Source of the DNA: Dermatophilus congolensis
GTDB taxonomy: Bacteria > Actinomycetota > Actinomycetes > Actinomycetales > Dermatophilaceae
Direction: 5' to 3'
Assembly (NCBI RefSeq): GCF_900187045.1
Contig: NZ_LT906453.1
Coordinates: 2,542,001 to 2,606,000 of the forward strand
DNA length: 64,000 bases
Below the pieces are notes generated by a model. The model had not been told where the DNA came from and made no database searches. It worked only from the letters and a program-made list of their open reading frames with translations. Shown here in pieces: positions 8,220 through 16,411 of this stretch. How positions within the stretch are numbered: position 1 is the stretch's first letter; each line of letters opens with the position of its first letter. The position numbers and the translations under genes were made by a program.

Positions 8220-9023
8220 TCATTGCATTTGGTTGATGCGGTCGGCCATTTCGTCGGTGGTTGTTAGGACTTTGGCGTTGGCTTGGAAGCCACGTTGGGC
8301 CATGATCAGGTTGGTGAATTGGTCGGCGAGTTGAATGTTGCTGATCTCGGTGACACCGGAAATTGCTTGGCCAAGCCCATTGGTTCCTGGTGCCCCTTCG
8401 ATGGGTGTACCGGATGCGGCGGTGGCACTGAATTCGGTGTTGCCTTCTCGGAGCAGGCCTTGCTGGTTAGTGAACCGGGCCAGTTTCATCTGACCGATAA
8501 CAACGCCACCGGGATCTCCGTTACGCACAACCAGTTGTCCGGAGGCATTCATGAAGAAGGGCTTGTTTTGGTATTGAGCGGGCACCCGGAGGGGGCGGTT
8601 GTCAGTACCGAGGACTTTCTTTCCGTCGCCAGCAACGAGGGTGCCGGTTGAGTCGAAGGTGAAGTTGCCGTTGCGGGTGTATACCGGCCCCTTGGGGGAT
8701 CGAAGAACGAAGTAGCCTTCGCCCTGGATACCAAAATCGGTGGATTGGTTTGTGATTTTGAAGGCGCCCTGGGCGAAGTCGCCGGGGATTGTGCGGCGGG
8801 CTACCCCTAGTCCGGCCATGGCTGCGTTGATGGCGCCTTGGGGTTGGGGGCGTGGTGGGGCGATTTTGGTGCCATCGACGAGCTGGTTGAGTACCTCGTC
8901 GAAAACGAATTGGCTGCCTTTAAATCCGTCGGAGTTGACGTTGGCGATGTTATTACCGACAACGTCGAGGTATTGCTGGTGGTAGCGCAGCGCGCTGGCG
9001 GCCACGTCATAGGAGCGGAACAT
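8220..9023 (-). CDS. Flagellar hook-basal body protein (FlgE/FlgF/FlgG family, second copy)
   Basis: Axial structural protein of rod or hook. It has 267 residues. The N-terminal flagellar rod signature is ALRYHQQYLDVVGNNIANVNSDGFK. The FlgE/F/G core motif follows (TDFGIQGEGYFVLRSPKGPVYTRNGNFTFD at about 96-125), and the C-terminal D0 helix reads LADQFTNLIMAQRGFQANAKVLTTTDEM. It is a paralogue of the adjacent flgE and lacks the large inserted domains of enteric hook protein. It could act as distal rod (FlgG-like), proximal rod (FlgF-like) or a second hook protein; no other flgF/flgG is visible in the window. GAGAGG precedes the ATG. Confidence 0.85.
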   Translation of the reverse strand: MFRSYDVAASALRYHQQYLDVVGNNIANVNSDGFKGSQFVFDEVLNQLVDGTKIAPPRPQPQGAINAAMAGLGVARRTIPGDFAQGAFKITNQSTDFGIQGEGYFVLRSPKGPVYTRNGNFTFDSTGTLVAGDGKKVLGTDNRPLRVPAQYQNKPFFMNASGQLVVRNGDPGGVVIGQMKLARFTNQQGLLREGNTEFSATAASGTPIEGAPGTNGLGQAISGVTEISNIQLADQFTNLIMAQRGFQANAKVLTTTDEMADRINQMQ

Positions 9024-9081
9024 GCCGACCTCTCGATTGCTGAAGAGCTAATGGGTGCGCTGGTAGCGCCTATTTCGGCCT

Positions 9082-9116
9082 CGTGCCGCCCTACCCACGA
9101 GGGGCGGGGCGGCACG
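9082..9116 (-). terminator. GC-rich hairpin between flgE and the second hook/rod gene
   Basis: Perfect 10-bp arms CGTGCCGCCC (9082-9091) and GGGCGGCACG (9107-9116) with a 15-nt loop lie in the 119-bp gap between the two axial protein genes. No T-run is present, so it may be an attenuator or a processing site that lets the hook gene be expressed more strongly than the gene after it. Confidence 0.45.
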
Positions 9117-9142
9117 GGAGGAGTCACTTATTAGTCAGCGGA

Positions 9143-10021
9143 TTAGCGCTTCATGTTGATGAGGTCTTGAAGGACCTCGTCAGAGGCAGAAACAACCTTG
9201 GAGTTCGCTTGGAAACCGCGCTGGGCCATGATCAGGTTGGTGAACTCACCAGCCAAGTCAACGTTGGATAGCTCCAACGTACCGGAGGTCACGAAGCCCA
9301 TGCCGTTGGCTTTGTCATTAGGTGCGTGGAACTGCGGCACACCTGAGTTGAGAGTCTCTGCGAACATGGTTCCACCAACACGGTCAAGACCTGCAGGGTT
9401 GTTGAACTTGGCAAGCGAGATCTGACCAATAATCTGGATCTTGCCGTCCGTGCTCGCAACCGGTACGCCACTAATCATGCCATTGGGTGAAATCTGAAAG
9501 TTTCGCCACTTAGTGGTATCGATTTTTATCCGAGCTGTGGGCTTAGTCGGATCAAGCTTGATTGATGCAGGGTCAGGCGCAGTTGCTACCGGATCCCCGG
9601 CCATAACACCCATGACGAAGCTGCCATCGCTACTCGTCAAGTTTCCGTTTTGGTCGAGAGAGAAAGCACCGTTTCGGGTATAAAACTTCGAGTCACCTTT
9701 TTGAACAATGAAGAATCCGTCACCTTGAATAGCAACGTCAGTGGGGACGTTGGTGACTTGCAGACCGCCTTGGGTGAAGTTTCCAGAGATCTGCCCTAAC
9801 CGAACGCCAAGGCCAACCTGTGTGGGGTTAAGACCACCAGTCCCGTTGGCTTCATCTGGTGCGGCAGCGTTGCGAACAACCTGGTTGAGGCTGTCCTCGA
9901 ACACGGCACGTTGGTATTTGTAGCCGTGGGTGTTGACGTTGGCGATGTTGTTACCGGTGACGTCGAGGTAGATCTGGTGGTTGCGAAGGCCGGAGACGGC
10001 GGACCACATTGAACGAATCAT
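9143..10021 (-). CDS. flgE: Flagellar hook protein FlgE
   Basis: Hook subunit, 292 residues. It starts MIRSMWSAVSGLRNHQIYLDVTGNNIANVNT, the classical hook/rod N-terminal D0 signature. The FlgE/F/G core is NVPTDVAIQGDGFFIVQKGDSKFYTRNGAFSLD (about 94-126), and the C-terminal D0 helix is LAGEFTNLIMAQRGFQANSKVV. It is short compared with enteric FlgE (about 400), lacking the D2/D3 surface domains. Position directly after flgD, the hook cap gene, supports FlgE over FlgG. An AGGAGG ribosome site lies 10 nt before the ATG. Confidence 0.88.
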   Translation of the reverse strand: MIRSMWSAVSGLRNHQIYLDVTGNNIANVNTHGYKYQRAVFEDSLNQVVRNAAAPDEANGTGGLNPTQVGLGVRLGQISGNFTQGGLQVTNVPTDVAIQGDGFFIVQKGDSKFYTRNGAFSLDQNGNLTSSDGSFVMGVMAGDPVATAPDPASIKLDPTKPTARIKIDTTKWRNFQISPNGMISGVPVASTDGKIQIIGQISLAKFNNPAGLDRVGGTMFAETLNSGVPQFHAPNDKANGMGFVTSGTLELSNVDLAGEFTNLIMAQRGFQANSKVVSASDEVLQDLINMKR

Positions 10022-10037
10022 GAGTGGGAATCCTCCT

Positions 10038-10069
10038 GCTCACCCTCGAATATGGGGGCCGGGGTGAGC
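10038..10069 (-). promoter_or_regulatory. Hairpin in the flgE leader
   Basis: GCTCACCC (10038-10045) and GGGTGAGC (10062-10069) form an 8-bp stem directly upstream of the flgE ribosome binding site (10032-10037 on the top strand). The 285-bp flgD-flgE gap holds no convincing gene and has other GC-rich repeats (for example around 10120). It may be a leader structure or terminator controlling hook synthesis. Function is inferred. Confidence 0.35.
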
Positions 10070-10306
10070 GACATGTGTTTTCTAGCGGTAAGACGGGATC
10101 TGCCGTCGGGAGTTTCGCTCGGCGGGATCGCCGCCGTATCAGGCTGTACGCGAATGCCGGGTGGCTAGCTGCCGGTGGAGGGGCCGGTGCGGTGCGTAGT
10201 CCCAAAAGGTGTGGTCATCCGTGACCGGGGAGGTTCCGCCTCATCCATGATGCGGAGTGGTTCGCGAGTCAGTGTGGTTGCCCGCTACTGGTGAAGAGGC
10301 TATGTG

Positions 10307-11056
10307 TCAGGCCTGCGCGGCTGTGCCGCGCGTGACCGCTGTGACCGAGTCGACCGGGACGTCTGTCCCGTTCACTTTAAGAATCGGCCCATCGGCCCCA
10401 ATCTTTACGGATTCAACTGTTCCTTGTGTAGTAGTAGCAGCATCACCAGTACCTGTGGTGTAGGTAACGGTCTGCCCGATAAGACCAATCGCGGCCGAAA
10501 GTGATTGTTGGGCAAGCAGGGACCCCAGATGTTGGGTCATTGTTGTGTTGGATGCGACGAGTTCTTTGTTAGCCGCGGCGAGCGCCTCGCTGGACTTAGT
10601 CATCGACTCCGCTGCACCGGCCATCTCGTTAATACGTTCCACCATCGAGACAGACGCAGTTTGTTGCATCATTTGCGCGGTGTCCGCTGGCTTTGAGGGA
10701 TCTTGGTACTGGAGCTGGGCCACAAGTAGCTTCATAAAGTCATCGGCATTGAGCGTTTGGTTGTATTTGGCGTTATTTTTCTTCGCCAGATCAGACATCC
10801 CGTCAGCTGGTGTCGGGGTCCAGACAGTCTGAGTTGTCCCGTCAGGATTTTTAACGACGGTAGACCCCATCGTGGGGATGACATATTGAAATTTTGATCC
10901 GTCAGGCTGAGTAATGGTGACGACTGTGCCGCTGGCTGTGTTTGAGACGGTTGCGGTGCCTGCAGCTGCGCTTCCGCTGGTGCCGGTGGTGCCTGTTGTA
11001 GCGGATGTCGTTGTGGGTGTGGTGGTGGTTCCGCTGATCGCAGATGCGTCAGTCAT
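10307..11056 (-). CDS. flgD: Flagellar hook assembly protein FlgD
   Basis: Hook cap/scaffold protein required for FlgE polymerisation. It has 249 residues. The FlgD N-terminal signature is clear: NADDFMKLLVAQLQYQDPSKPADTAQMMQQTASVSMVE (about 103-140). It is preceded by an unusual 60-residue Thr/Ser/Gly-rich region and followed by a coiled segment and a short C-terminal domain (IGLIGQTVTYTTGTGDAATTTQGTVESVKIGADGPILKVNG). It sits between fliK and flgE as usual; AGGAGA precedes the ATG. Confidence 0.93.
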   Translation of the reverse strand: MTDASAISGTTTTPTTTSATTGTTGTSGSAAAGTATVSNTASGTVVTITQPDGSKFQYVIPTMGSTVVKNPDGTTQTVWTPTPADGMSDLAKKNNAKYNQTLNADDFMKLLVAQLQYQDPSKPADTAQMMQQTASVSMVERINEMAGAAESMTKSSEALAAANKELVASNTTMTQHLGSLLAQQSLSAAIGLIGQTVTYTTGTGDAATTTQGTVESVKIGADGPILKVNGTDVPVDSVTAVTRGTAAQA

Positions 11057-11131
11057 GGTGTTCTCCTGGGTTTAGGGCGAGGTGGGGTGTAGCGGCACAT
11101 GGGTGGTGCCGCCATAGGAGGGGGTGGGTAG

Positions 11132-13468
11132 TTAGAGACGAATGTTGAGGCGGTCGTTGCCGTTGGGGGTTGGGGCGGAGATTGGTTGTTGCTCCTGCCC
11201 GATTTCGGTGGTGGCGCCTTTGTTGCCGGTGGTGACGGTGGATGAGTCTTGCCATCCGCTATCTGCGCCGAAGGCTTCTTCGAAACTTTCGGTGTCTCCG
11301 CTCTCACCGGTGGAGACGTCGATGCTTCCGGTTTTCACGCCGAGCTGTTCCAGTGTTTGTTTGAGGTCGTCGAGGTTTTCTTCGACGAGTTGGCCAGTAG
11401 CGGCGTCAACTGCTTTGACGTGGATGGATACCTGACCGGATTTGACGCTTACCTGTAGTTGCACGTGTCCGAGGTTCACTGGGGTCAGTTGCAGCATAAG
11501 GGCGTACTGCCCATCGACGCCGCGCAGCATCGGGGACACCCCGGTGACGAGTTGTTGGTAGAGCGGAACAGGGGGTGCGCTGACCATCGGTGCGGGAGCG
11601 CTACTGGTGGGGGTTGTTGTTGAGGGTGCTGTGGTGGCTGAAATTCCCTGTGTTTGTTGCGCCGGGGTGGCCTGGTTGGTGGGTGCGGGCTGTTGTGCTG
11701 GTGGGGCTGTTTCCGCTGGGGGGCGTGAGCTGGTTGGCGGAAGGGATTGCTGTTCAGGCGTGGGTGATGGCGCCACCGGACGACGGACCTCAGGGCGGGA
11801 GGGTTCTGGTGTGAGAGGAGGTTCGGGGTTTTCTGGCCGTGGGGTCGCCGGTGGCAGGGTGGGGCGTTCGTTGCGGGGTGGGGCGGGGATCTCTTCGGTG
11901 GGTTCAGGTGGTGTGGTGGGGATGGCAGGTGTCGTGGGCCTGGTGTTGCCTTCCCCTGGAGTGATGGCTGGGTCAGTGGGGACTTCGTTGGCAGGCGGGG
12001 GCGCGGTGGGCGTGGGGTTTTCGGGGTTCGAGTCGCTTGGCGCTGGGGTGGCGGGCGCGGCTGGTACGGGTTGCCCGGTCACTGGTGAAGTGGCCACGTT
12101 TTCGGGTGTGTCAGCAGAGGGTGCTGTGAGTTCGTTTCCTACTGCTGGTTGTGGCGCCGTAGCGGTGTTGGGCAGGGTGCCTTGTTCAGGGGTGTTGGGT
12201 GTGGCTAGCTGAGGTGTAGGTGGTGTGAACGAGGTGGGCACTGGGGCCGGGGTTGTTGGGGCGGTGTTTGTAGGGGCAGTTGCTGCTTCGGTGGTGGCTT
12301 CGGCCGGGGCTGGGGTGGGGTTGGGGGCTGGTGTTGTTTGTCCCAGCGAGTTGGGGGTGAGGAGCCCTAGTTCGCTGGCCTGCACGGAGATGTCGGTCGC
12401 TGAGGGGGTGTTCTGCGGAGTTTGTTGCTGTGTTTCCGTGGCTGTGCGCACATTCTGGTCAGCGGCAGGTGTGGTGGGTTCGGGGAGTGTGGGCTGTTGC
12501 GCAGTCAGGTCTGGGTTGCCGGGTGTGGTGTGTAGTTCAGGTTGTTCGTTAGTGGGTGGGTTGGTTGTGGGGGGCACCGCTGGCTGGGGAGTTGTCAGTG
12601 TTGAGGCGTCACGGTTGTTAGGTGCAGCAGATTGTGGGGGCAGCTGTGTAGCGTTGCCTTCTCCGGGGACGGGGATGTCGTTGTTGGTGGGAGGCGTTGC
12701 TGTGGCAGATGGGTCAAGAACGGGTGGTGTGGAGGCTGTTTGTTCAGGCGCGCCCACGGCAGGCAGGGTGGTTTGGTCGGTGGTGGGGGTGGTAACTGGC
12801 AGGGTGGGGGTGGCTGCCGGTGTCGTGGGGGCGGCGGTGAGCGGGGTGTTTGTTTCCTCTGTGCCGGGGGTGCCGGGCAGGGTGGGCGAGGTTTCGGTGA
12901 TGGCGGGTGTAGCGGTGGTGGTTGCGCCGTTAGCTTCAGGAAGTCCAGGAAGCACTCCGGTCACGGGGCCAGAGATGGGGGATGTGAAGGCCACAATCGG
13001 GGCGTCAGCGCCGGTGAGGGGGGCCGCGCCGATGCTGATCATCGGTTCTTCGATTCCAGGTGTACCTGGCAAGAGTGCTGCCACTCCCCCGGTGACGGTG
13101 GATGTGTTCTGGGTTTGTTGGGTGTTATTGGGCGCTTGCTGCAGCGGGTTGTGTTCAGGTGCGGTGGGAGCCTGCGCTGTCACTGGCTGGGTTGAGCGCA
13201 CGTTGCTGGGCTGTTCGGCCGCATTCTGCTGTGGGGACGTGTGGATGTGGCCGGTGTCGGTCTCAGAGTTCTTGACGCCCAGTGGTGAGGAGGTGCGATT
13301 TTGGGCCTCGCGAGAGACTCGGCGGGGGGTGTCGGTGGCGCTGCGGAGCGCTTCACCGAAGGTACGGTCTTGGGAGTCGCGCGCGGCCATCCCGGCGCGG
13401 GATGACTTACGCAAACGGGTGAGGGCGGCGTCAGCGGCGTTCACCGACGAGATTTCCAGACGGCTCAT
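11132..13468 (-). CDS. fliK: Flagellar hook-length control protein FliK
   Basis: Secreted ruler that measures hook length and triggers the FlhB substrate switch. The 778-residue protein is dominated by a long Pro/Thr/Ala-rich region (about 90-590) with no stable fold visible, the expected ruler segment. The conserved C-terminal FliK domain (about 640-725) reads LMLQLTPVNLGHVQLQVSVKSGQVSIHVKAVDAATGQLV. It is longer than most FliK proteins (400-600), which would predict a longer measured distance. It overlaps the upstream hydrolase gene by one base. Confidence 0.9.
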   Translation of the reverse strand: MSRLEISSVNAADAALTRLRKSSRAGMAARDSQDRTFGEALRSATDTPRRVSREAQNRTSSPLGVKNSETDTGHIHTSPQQNAAEQPSNVRSTQPVTAQAPTAPEHNPLQQAPNNTQQTQNTSTVTGGVAALLPGTPGIEEPMISIGAAPLTGADAPIVAFTSPISGPVTGVLPGLPEANGATTTATPAITETSPTLPGTPGTEETNTPLTAAPTTPAATPTLPVTTPTTDQTTLPAVGAPEQTASTPPVLDPSATATPPTNNDIPVPGEGNATQLPPQSAAPNNRDASTLTTPQPAVPPTTNPPTNEQPELHTTPGNPDLTAQQPTLPEPTTPAADQNVRTATETQQQTPQNTPSATDISVQASELGLLTPNSLGQTTPAPNPTPAPAEATTEAATAPTNTAPTTPAPVPTSFTPPTPQLATPNTPEQGTLPNTATAPQPAVGNELTAPSADTPENVATSPVTGQPVPAAPATPAPSDSNPENPTPTAPPPANEVPTDPAITPGEGNTRPTTPAIPTTPPEPTEEIPAPPRNERPTLPPATPRPENPEPPLTPEPSRPEVRRPVAPSPTPEQQSLPPTSSRPPAETAPPAQQPAPTNQATPAQQTQGISATTAPSTTTPTSSAPAPMVSAPPVPLYQQLVTGVSPMLRGVDGQYALMLQLTPVNLGHVQLQVSVKSGQVSIHVKAVDAATGQLVEENLDDLKQTLEQLGVKTGSIDVSTGESGDTESFEEAFGADSGWQDSSTVTTGNKGATTEIGQEQQPISAPTPNGNDRLNIRL

Positions 13469-14676
13469 CAGGCTCTGCTTCCCTTGAGGTTTGCGGTGAT
13501 CCTGCGGACATAGTTTTGGGTTTCGGCGTAGGGGGGAATGCCGTGATATTTGCGAACCGCGCCTGGTCCGGCGTTGTAGGCGGCGAGCGCGAGTTCTACT
13601 GTTTTGAAGGTTTTGAGGTGGTCGCGTAGGAGTCGTGCAGCTCCGTCGACGGCTTGGGCGGGGTTGAAGGGGTCGGTGACGCCAAGTGCGCGGGCGGTGC
13701 CGGGCATGAGTTGCATGAGGCCGCGTGCGCCAGCGTGGCTAACCACTGTGGGGTTGAAGCTGCTTTCTTGTTTGGCGACGGCGGCAAGTAGGTCAGCAGA
13801 GACTCCATATTTGTCCTCGGCGGCGAGGAAGAGTTTCTGGTATGCGGCGGGGGCTTGGGCTAGGACACCGGCGACGGAGCGTGGGGCAGCGAGGGTTTCG
13901 GTGCGTGCTGCTTTGAGGGTGGTGACGGGAGGTGTCCAGGCATCGTCGGGTAGGACTCGGCGAATAGTGGAGAGGTCTTTGTGGAGTTTGGAGATTTTGA
14001 CGACGTCACCGGTGTGGGGGGCGTGGAGCATTTTGCCGTTGCCGACGTAGATGCCGACGTGGTGGGCGGGGTCGCCGAAGTAGACGAGGTCGCCGGGTCG
14101 GGCGTCTTTGATGCTGTCGATTTTGGTGCCGACGCGTTGTTGATCGGCAGCGACGCGGGGCAGTTTGATGCCGTGTTGTTTGTAGACGAGTTGGACCAGG
14201 CCGGAGCAGTCGAGGCCGACGTTGGGGTTGGTTCCGCCCCATTTGTAGGGGATGCCTAGGTATTTCTTGGCGGTGGCGATGAGTTTGTCGGCTTTGGTGC
14301 TGCCGTCCATGTTGACGGGGGTGTTGGTGACGGCACCGGTGGTGGGGGTTTCGCCGCGAGCTGCGGCGGCGGCTTTGGCGAAGACGTCTTTGGCGTCGCT
14401 TTTGAGGGCAGCTTCGCGGGCGGAGGGGTTGTAGATGAAGGGGCGTTCTACGGTGGCTGCTGCCCTGTTTTTGGCGTCAATTTCTGCAGAGCCGGTGATG
14501 GGCAGGGAGGTAGCGGTGTTTGCGGGTTTTTTGATTGCCTCCAGGGCGTTGTCCATGGAGGTGGAGAAGGCGGTGCCGGTGGTAGGGGCGGGCATGCTTG
14601 GCTGGCCGAACATACTGTTCAGCTGGGCGACTCGTGCCTGTGCTGCGGTGATTCCGCTCACCTCGACGGCCATCAT
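13468..14676 (-). CDS. Bifunctional peptidoglycan hydrolase: NlpC/P60 endopeptidase plus lytic transglycosylase
   Basis: Cell-wall hydrolase probably used to open peptidoglycan for the flagellar rod, the job of FlgJ elsewhere. It has 402 residues. The NlpC/P60 domain (about 135-250) has catalytic Cys in GLDCSGLV, His in DPAHHVGIYV and a third polar residue in the APHTGD region. The SLT (Slt70-like) domain (about 285-400) has catalytic Glu in VAKQESSFNP, then GARGLMQLMPGTA and ALAAYNAGPGAV. No signal peptide is visible, consistent with export through the flagellar apparatus. It overlaps fliJ by four bases and fliK by one. The fused two-enzyme layout is unusual in a flagellar operon. Confidence 0.88.
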   Translation of the reverse strand: MMAVEVSGITAAQARVAQLNSMFGQPSMPAPTTGTAFSTSMDNALEAIKKPANTATSLPITGSAEIDAKNRAAATVERPFIYNPSAREAALKSDAKDVFAKAAAAARGETPTTGAVTNTPVNMDGSTKADKLIATAKKYLGIPYKWGGTNPNVGLDCSGLVQLVYKQHGIKLPRVAADQQRVGTKIDSIKDARPGDLVYFGDPAHHVGIYVGNGKMLHAPHTGDVVKISKLHKDLSTIRRVLPDDAWTPPVTTLKAARTETLAAPRSVAGVLAQAPAAYQKLFLAAEDKYGVSADLLAAVAKQESSFNPTVVSHAGARGLMQLMPGTARALGVTDPFNPAQAVDGAARLLRDHLKTFKTVELALAAYNAGPGAVRKYHGIPPYAETQNYVRRITANLKGSRA

Positions 14677-15182
14677 GCTCCCCTCGTGTACTGCTCGTGC
14701 GGTGTTTCTGGGTGGTGTTGGGTTCGTGCGGCGCGGCGTGCTGCCTCGGCGGCGGCCTTGCGGGCACGGACTCCTGCATTACTCTCTTCGGCTACCTGTT
14801 GGTCGGCGGCAAGCATTCGTTCGAAGCGTTCTTCTTTGGCGCGTTCGACGAGGCGTTCGAGGCCTTGGGTGCGTTGTGAGGCTTTGGTGACGTGGCCGAG
14901 GGCGGTTTGTCTTGTTGTGTCTGCTTTTTCGGCTTCGTAGCTGGCCCACATGATGGATTGGGCGAGGCGTTGGCCGTGGAGTGCTTCGCGCATGAATCCG
15001 TTGATGTCGGTCTCACCATGTGATTTGTTCATGGCGTCGCGGTGGGCTTGGCGGGTGGAGTCTAGGCGTGCGAGGGCGGCGCGGTGTTCGGCGTTGGCAG
15101 CGGCGAGGGCGGCTTTGGCTTTGTCTTCTTCGATGCGTCGTACGCGCAGGAGGGTGTCGTATGGGGTGGTGAATTTGGGCAT
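14673..15182 (-). CDS. fliJ: Flagellar export chaperone-type protein FliJ
   Basis: Coiled-coil component of the export ATPase complex that links the FliI hexamer to FlhA. It has 169 residues, nearly all charged alpha-helix, beginning MPKFTTPYDTLLRVRRIEEDKAKAALAAANAEH, which matches the FliJ start 'F.L..lL.vR...E..a...la'. A good AGGAGGTGAC ribosome site precedes the ATG. It is separated from fliI by the DUF4300 gene and its terminator, and a FliA-like promoter lies upstream, so fliJ appears to open the large downstream operon. Confidence 0.88.
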   Translation of the reverse strand: MPKFTTPYDTLLRVRRIEEDKAKAALAAANAEHRAALARLDSTRQAHRDAMNKSHGETDINGFMREALHGQRLAQSIMWASYEAEKADTTRQTALGHVTKASQRTQGLERLVERAKEERFERMLAADQQVAEESNAGVRARKAAAEAARRAARTQHHPETPHEQYTRGA

Positions 15183-15227
15183 GTCACCTCCTGCGGTGGG
15201 TGTTTGGTGTGGTGGGGCTTGTGCGCT

Positions 15228-15256
15228 CTTATCGGCGGGGGGAGGGGTGCTTGTGA
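15228..15256 (-). promoter_or_regulatory. Predicted FliA (sigma-28) promoter of the fliJ-flhB operon
   Basis: On the minus strand a -10 element GCCGATAAG (15236 to 15228) matches the FliA/WhiG consensus GCCGATAA exactly. TCAC lies 16 bases upstream, one base more than at the other sites. It is about 46 bp before the fliJ start and directly downstream of the DUF4300 terminator, which fits a fresh operon start. Confidence 0.6.
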
Positions 15257-15287
15257 GGTGCTTGTTTGGTTTGTGTGGTGCGCAGAA

Positions 15288-15321
15288 AAGGCCTCGTGCA
15301 CGGTGGGTGCGACGAGGCCTT
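15288..15321 (-). terminator. Intrinsic terminator of the DUF4300 gene
   Basis: AAGGCCTCGT (15288-15297) pairs exactly with ACGAGGCCTT (15312-15321), with an inner GCAC/GTGC stem. On the minus strand it is followed by TTTTC. It lies 26 bp after the DUF4300 stop. Confidence 0.85.
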
Positions 15322-15346
15322 CTGTGAGAGGAAAGAGTTGGGGCGG

Positions 15347-16279
15347 TTATGCGGCGCTGGGGGCGCCTTCCATGAGTTTGTCGTTTTCCATGATGATGGG
15401 TTTGGCCAGTCCGAGGTCGGGGTTGTTGAGGTCGTATTGCTTGAACAGGTAGTTAGCTAGTTCGGTTCGGTTGGCGAACATGGTGGTGACGTAGGGCTCT
15501 TGGAAGGCGAGTTTTTCGACAAATAGGACCCGCCCGTCAGTTTGGGGGAAGGCCACGCCTGTGTGTCCGATGAACAAGTCGTCTTTGTCGATGTTGTTGT
15601 GTTGGAACACTGAGATGAGGCGGGCTTTGGCATCTGCAGTGAAGGTTACGCCGCGTTTTTTCCAGGCGGCTTGCACGGTTTCTACGTGGGTTTTTGTTGA
15701 GGTTGTGTGGCTGGTGGGGATGGTGGTGAAGATGCTCTTGAAGGCGTTGATGTTTTGTCCGCCGATGAGTGCTGAAGGGTCAGTTTTGAGGGACTCTTCG
15801 TCGAGGAATAGGTCGGGGTGGGCCGGCACGGGTGCTGGTTTTTTCCCGACGGTGATGCGTGGCCCCATGAGCGAGTAGGCGGTGATTCGGCAGTTGTATC
15901 CGTGGAAGTTGGGGTGCTTTTTATTCCACTTTTCTTGCAGGTCGTAGACGTCGTACTTCTTGGCCATGGGAAGTGGTTTGAAGGTGTCGACGAGTTTGAC
16001 TGGTTGGACTGCTTTGGTGAATTGGTCGGCGTGCTGCATGACCACGTCGATGCGTTTTTTCTCGACACCGGCAGCGGTCAACGCTGCTTGAAGTTGGGCT
16101 TTGGAGGTCGGTCCGGCCAGGTTTGACCAGGTGCTTGTGGCGATCGGCGCAGGGTTGGCGGTTTTGGTTCCATCGTGGGGGGGGGTGCTTGCCCACGCGT
16201 TGGTAGTTCCCGCTGCCACAGATAGCGCTAGCGACAGGGCGCTTGCTGCCGCGATAGCGCGGACGTGTACATGTTTCAT
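15347..16279 (-). CDS. Secreted DUF4300 family protein
   Basis: 310 residues with a clear Sec signal peptide (MKHVHVRAIAAASALSLALS..., cleavage likely after the AWA near residue 30). The body matches the DUF4300 family seen in streptococci and other Gram-positives as I recall it: YDVYDLQEKWNKKHPNFHGYNCRITAYSLM, then LISVFQHNNIDKDDLFIGHTGVAFP and a C-terminal KPIIMENDKLMEG. The family has no established function; its members are predicted exported or lipoproteins. It stands between fliI and fliJ, has a strong GGAGGTCAC ribosome site, a plausible own promoter and its own terminator, so it looks inserted into the flagellar block as an independent unit. Confidence 0.8.
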   Translation of the reverse strand: MKHVHVRAIAAASALSLALSVAAGTTNAWASTPPHDGTKTANPAPIATSTWSNLAGPTSKAQLQAALTAAGVEKKRIDVVMQHADQFTKAVQPVKLVDTFKPLPMAKKYDVYDLQEKWNKKHPNFHGYNCRITAYSLMGPRITVGKKPAPVPAHPDLFLDEESLKTDPSALIGGQNINAFKSIFTTIPTSHTTSTKTHVETVQAAWKKRGVTFTADAKARLISVFQHNNIDKDDLFIGHTGVAFPQTDGRVLFVEKLAFQEPYVTTMFANRTELANYLFKQYDLNNPDLGLAKPIIMENDKLMEGAPSAA

Positions 16280-16331
16280 GTGACCTCCGGTGTTTGTCGC
16301 AGGTGAGCCAGGGCTTACCTACCATCGTTCC

Positions 16332-16360
16332 TCTCTAAGGGAACACCACTGAGTTCACAA
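16332..16360 (-). promoter_or_regulatory. Possible housekeeping promoter of the DUF4300 gene
   Basis: Minus-strand TTGTGA and TAGAGA separated by 17 bases lie about 50 bp before the DUF4300 ATG, in the 132-bp gap after fliI. The match is moderate and not backed by other copies. Confidence 0.35.
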
Positions 16361-16411
16361 GCAACTCACAGGTTTCGCGTGGGCTGGGCGCGGGTGTGCA
16401 GGATTGGTGGA

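Noticed and set aside
12225-13487. 420-codon plus-strand open frame opposite fliK
   Set aside because: It is the antisense of the Pro/Thr-rich FliK region; low-complexity GC-rich sequence leaves the opposite strand free of stops. Gly/Val/Ser-rich product without domains.
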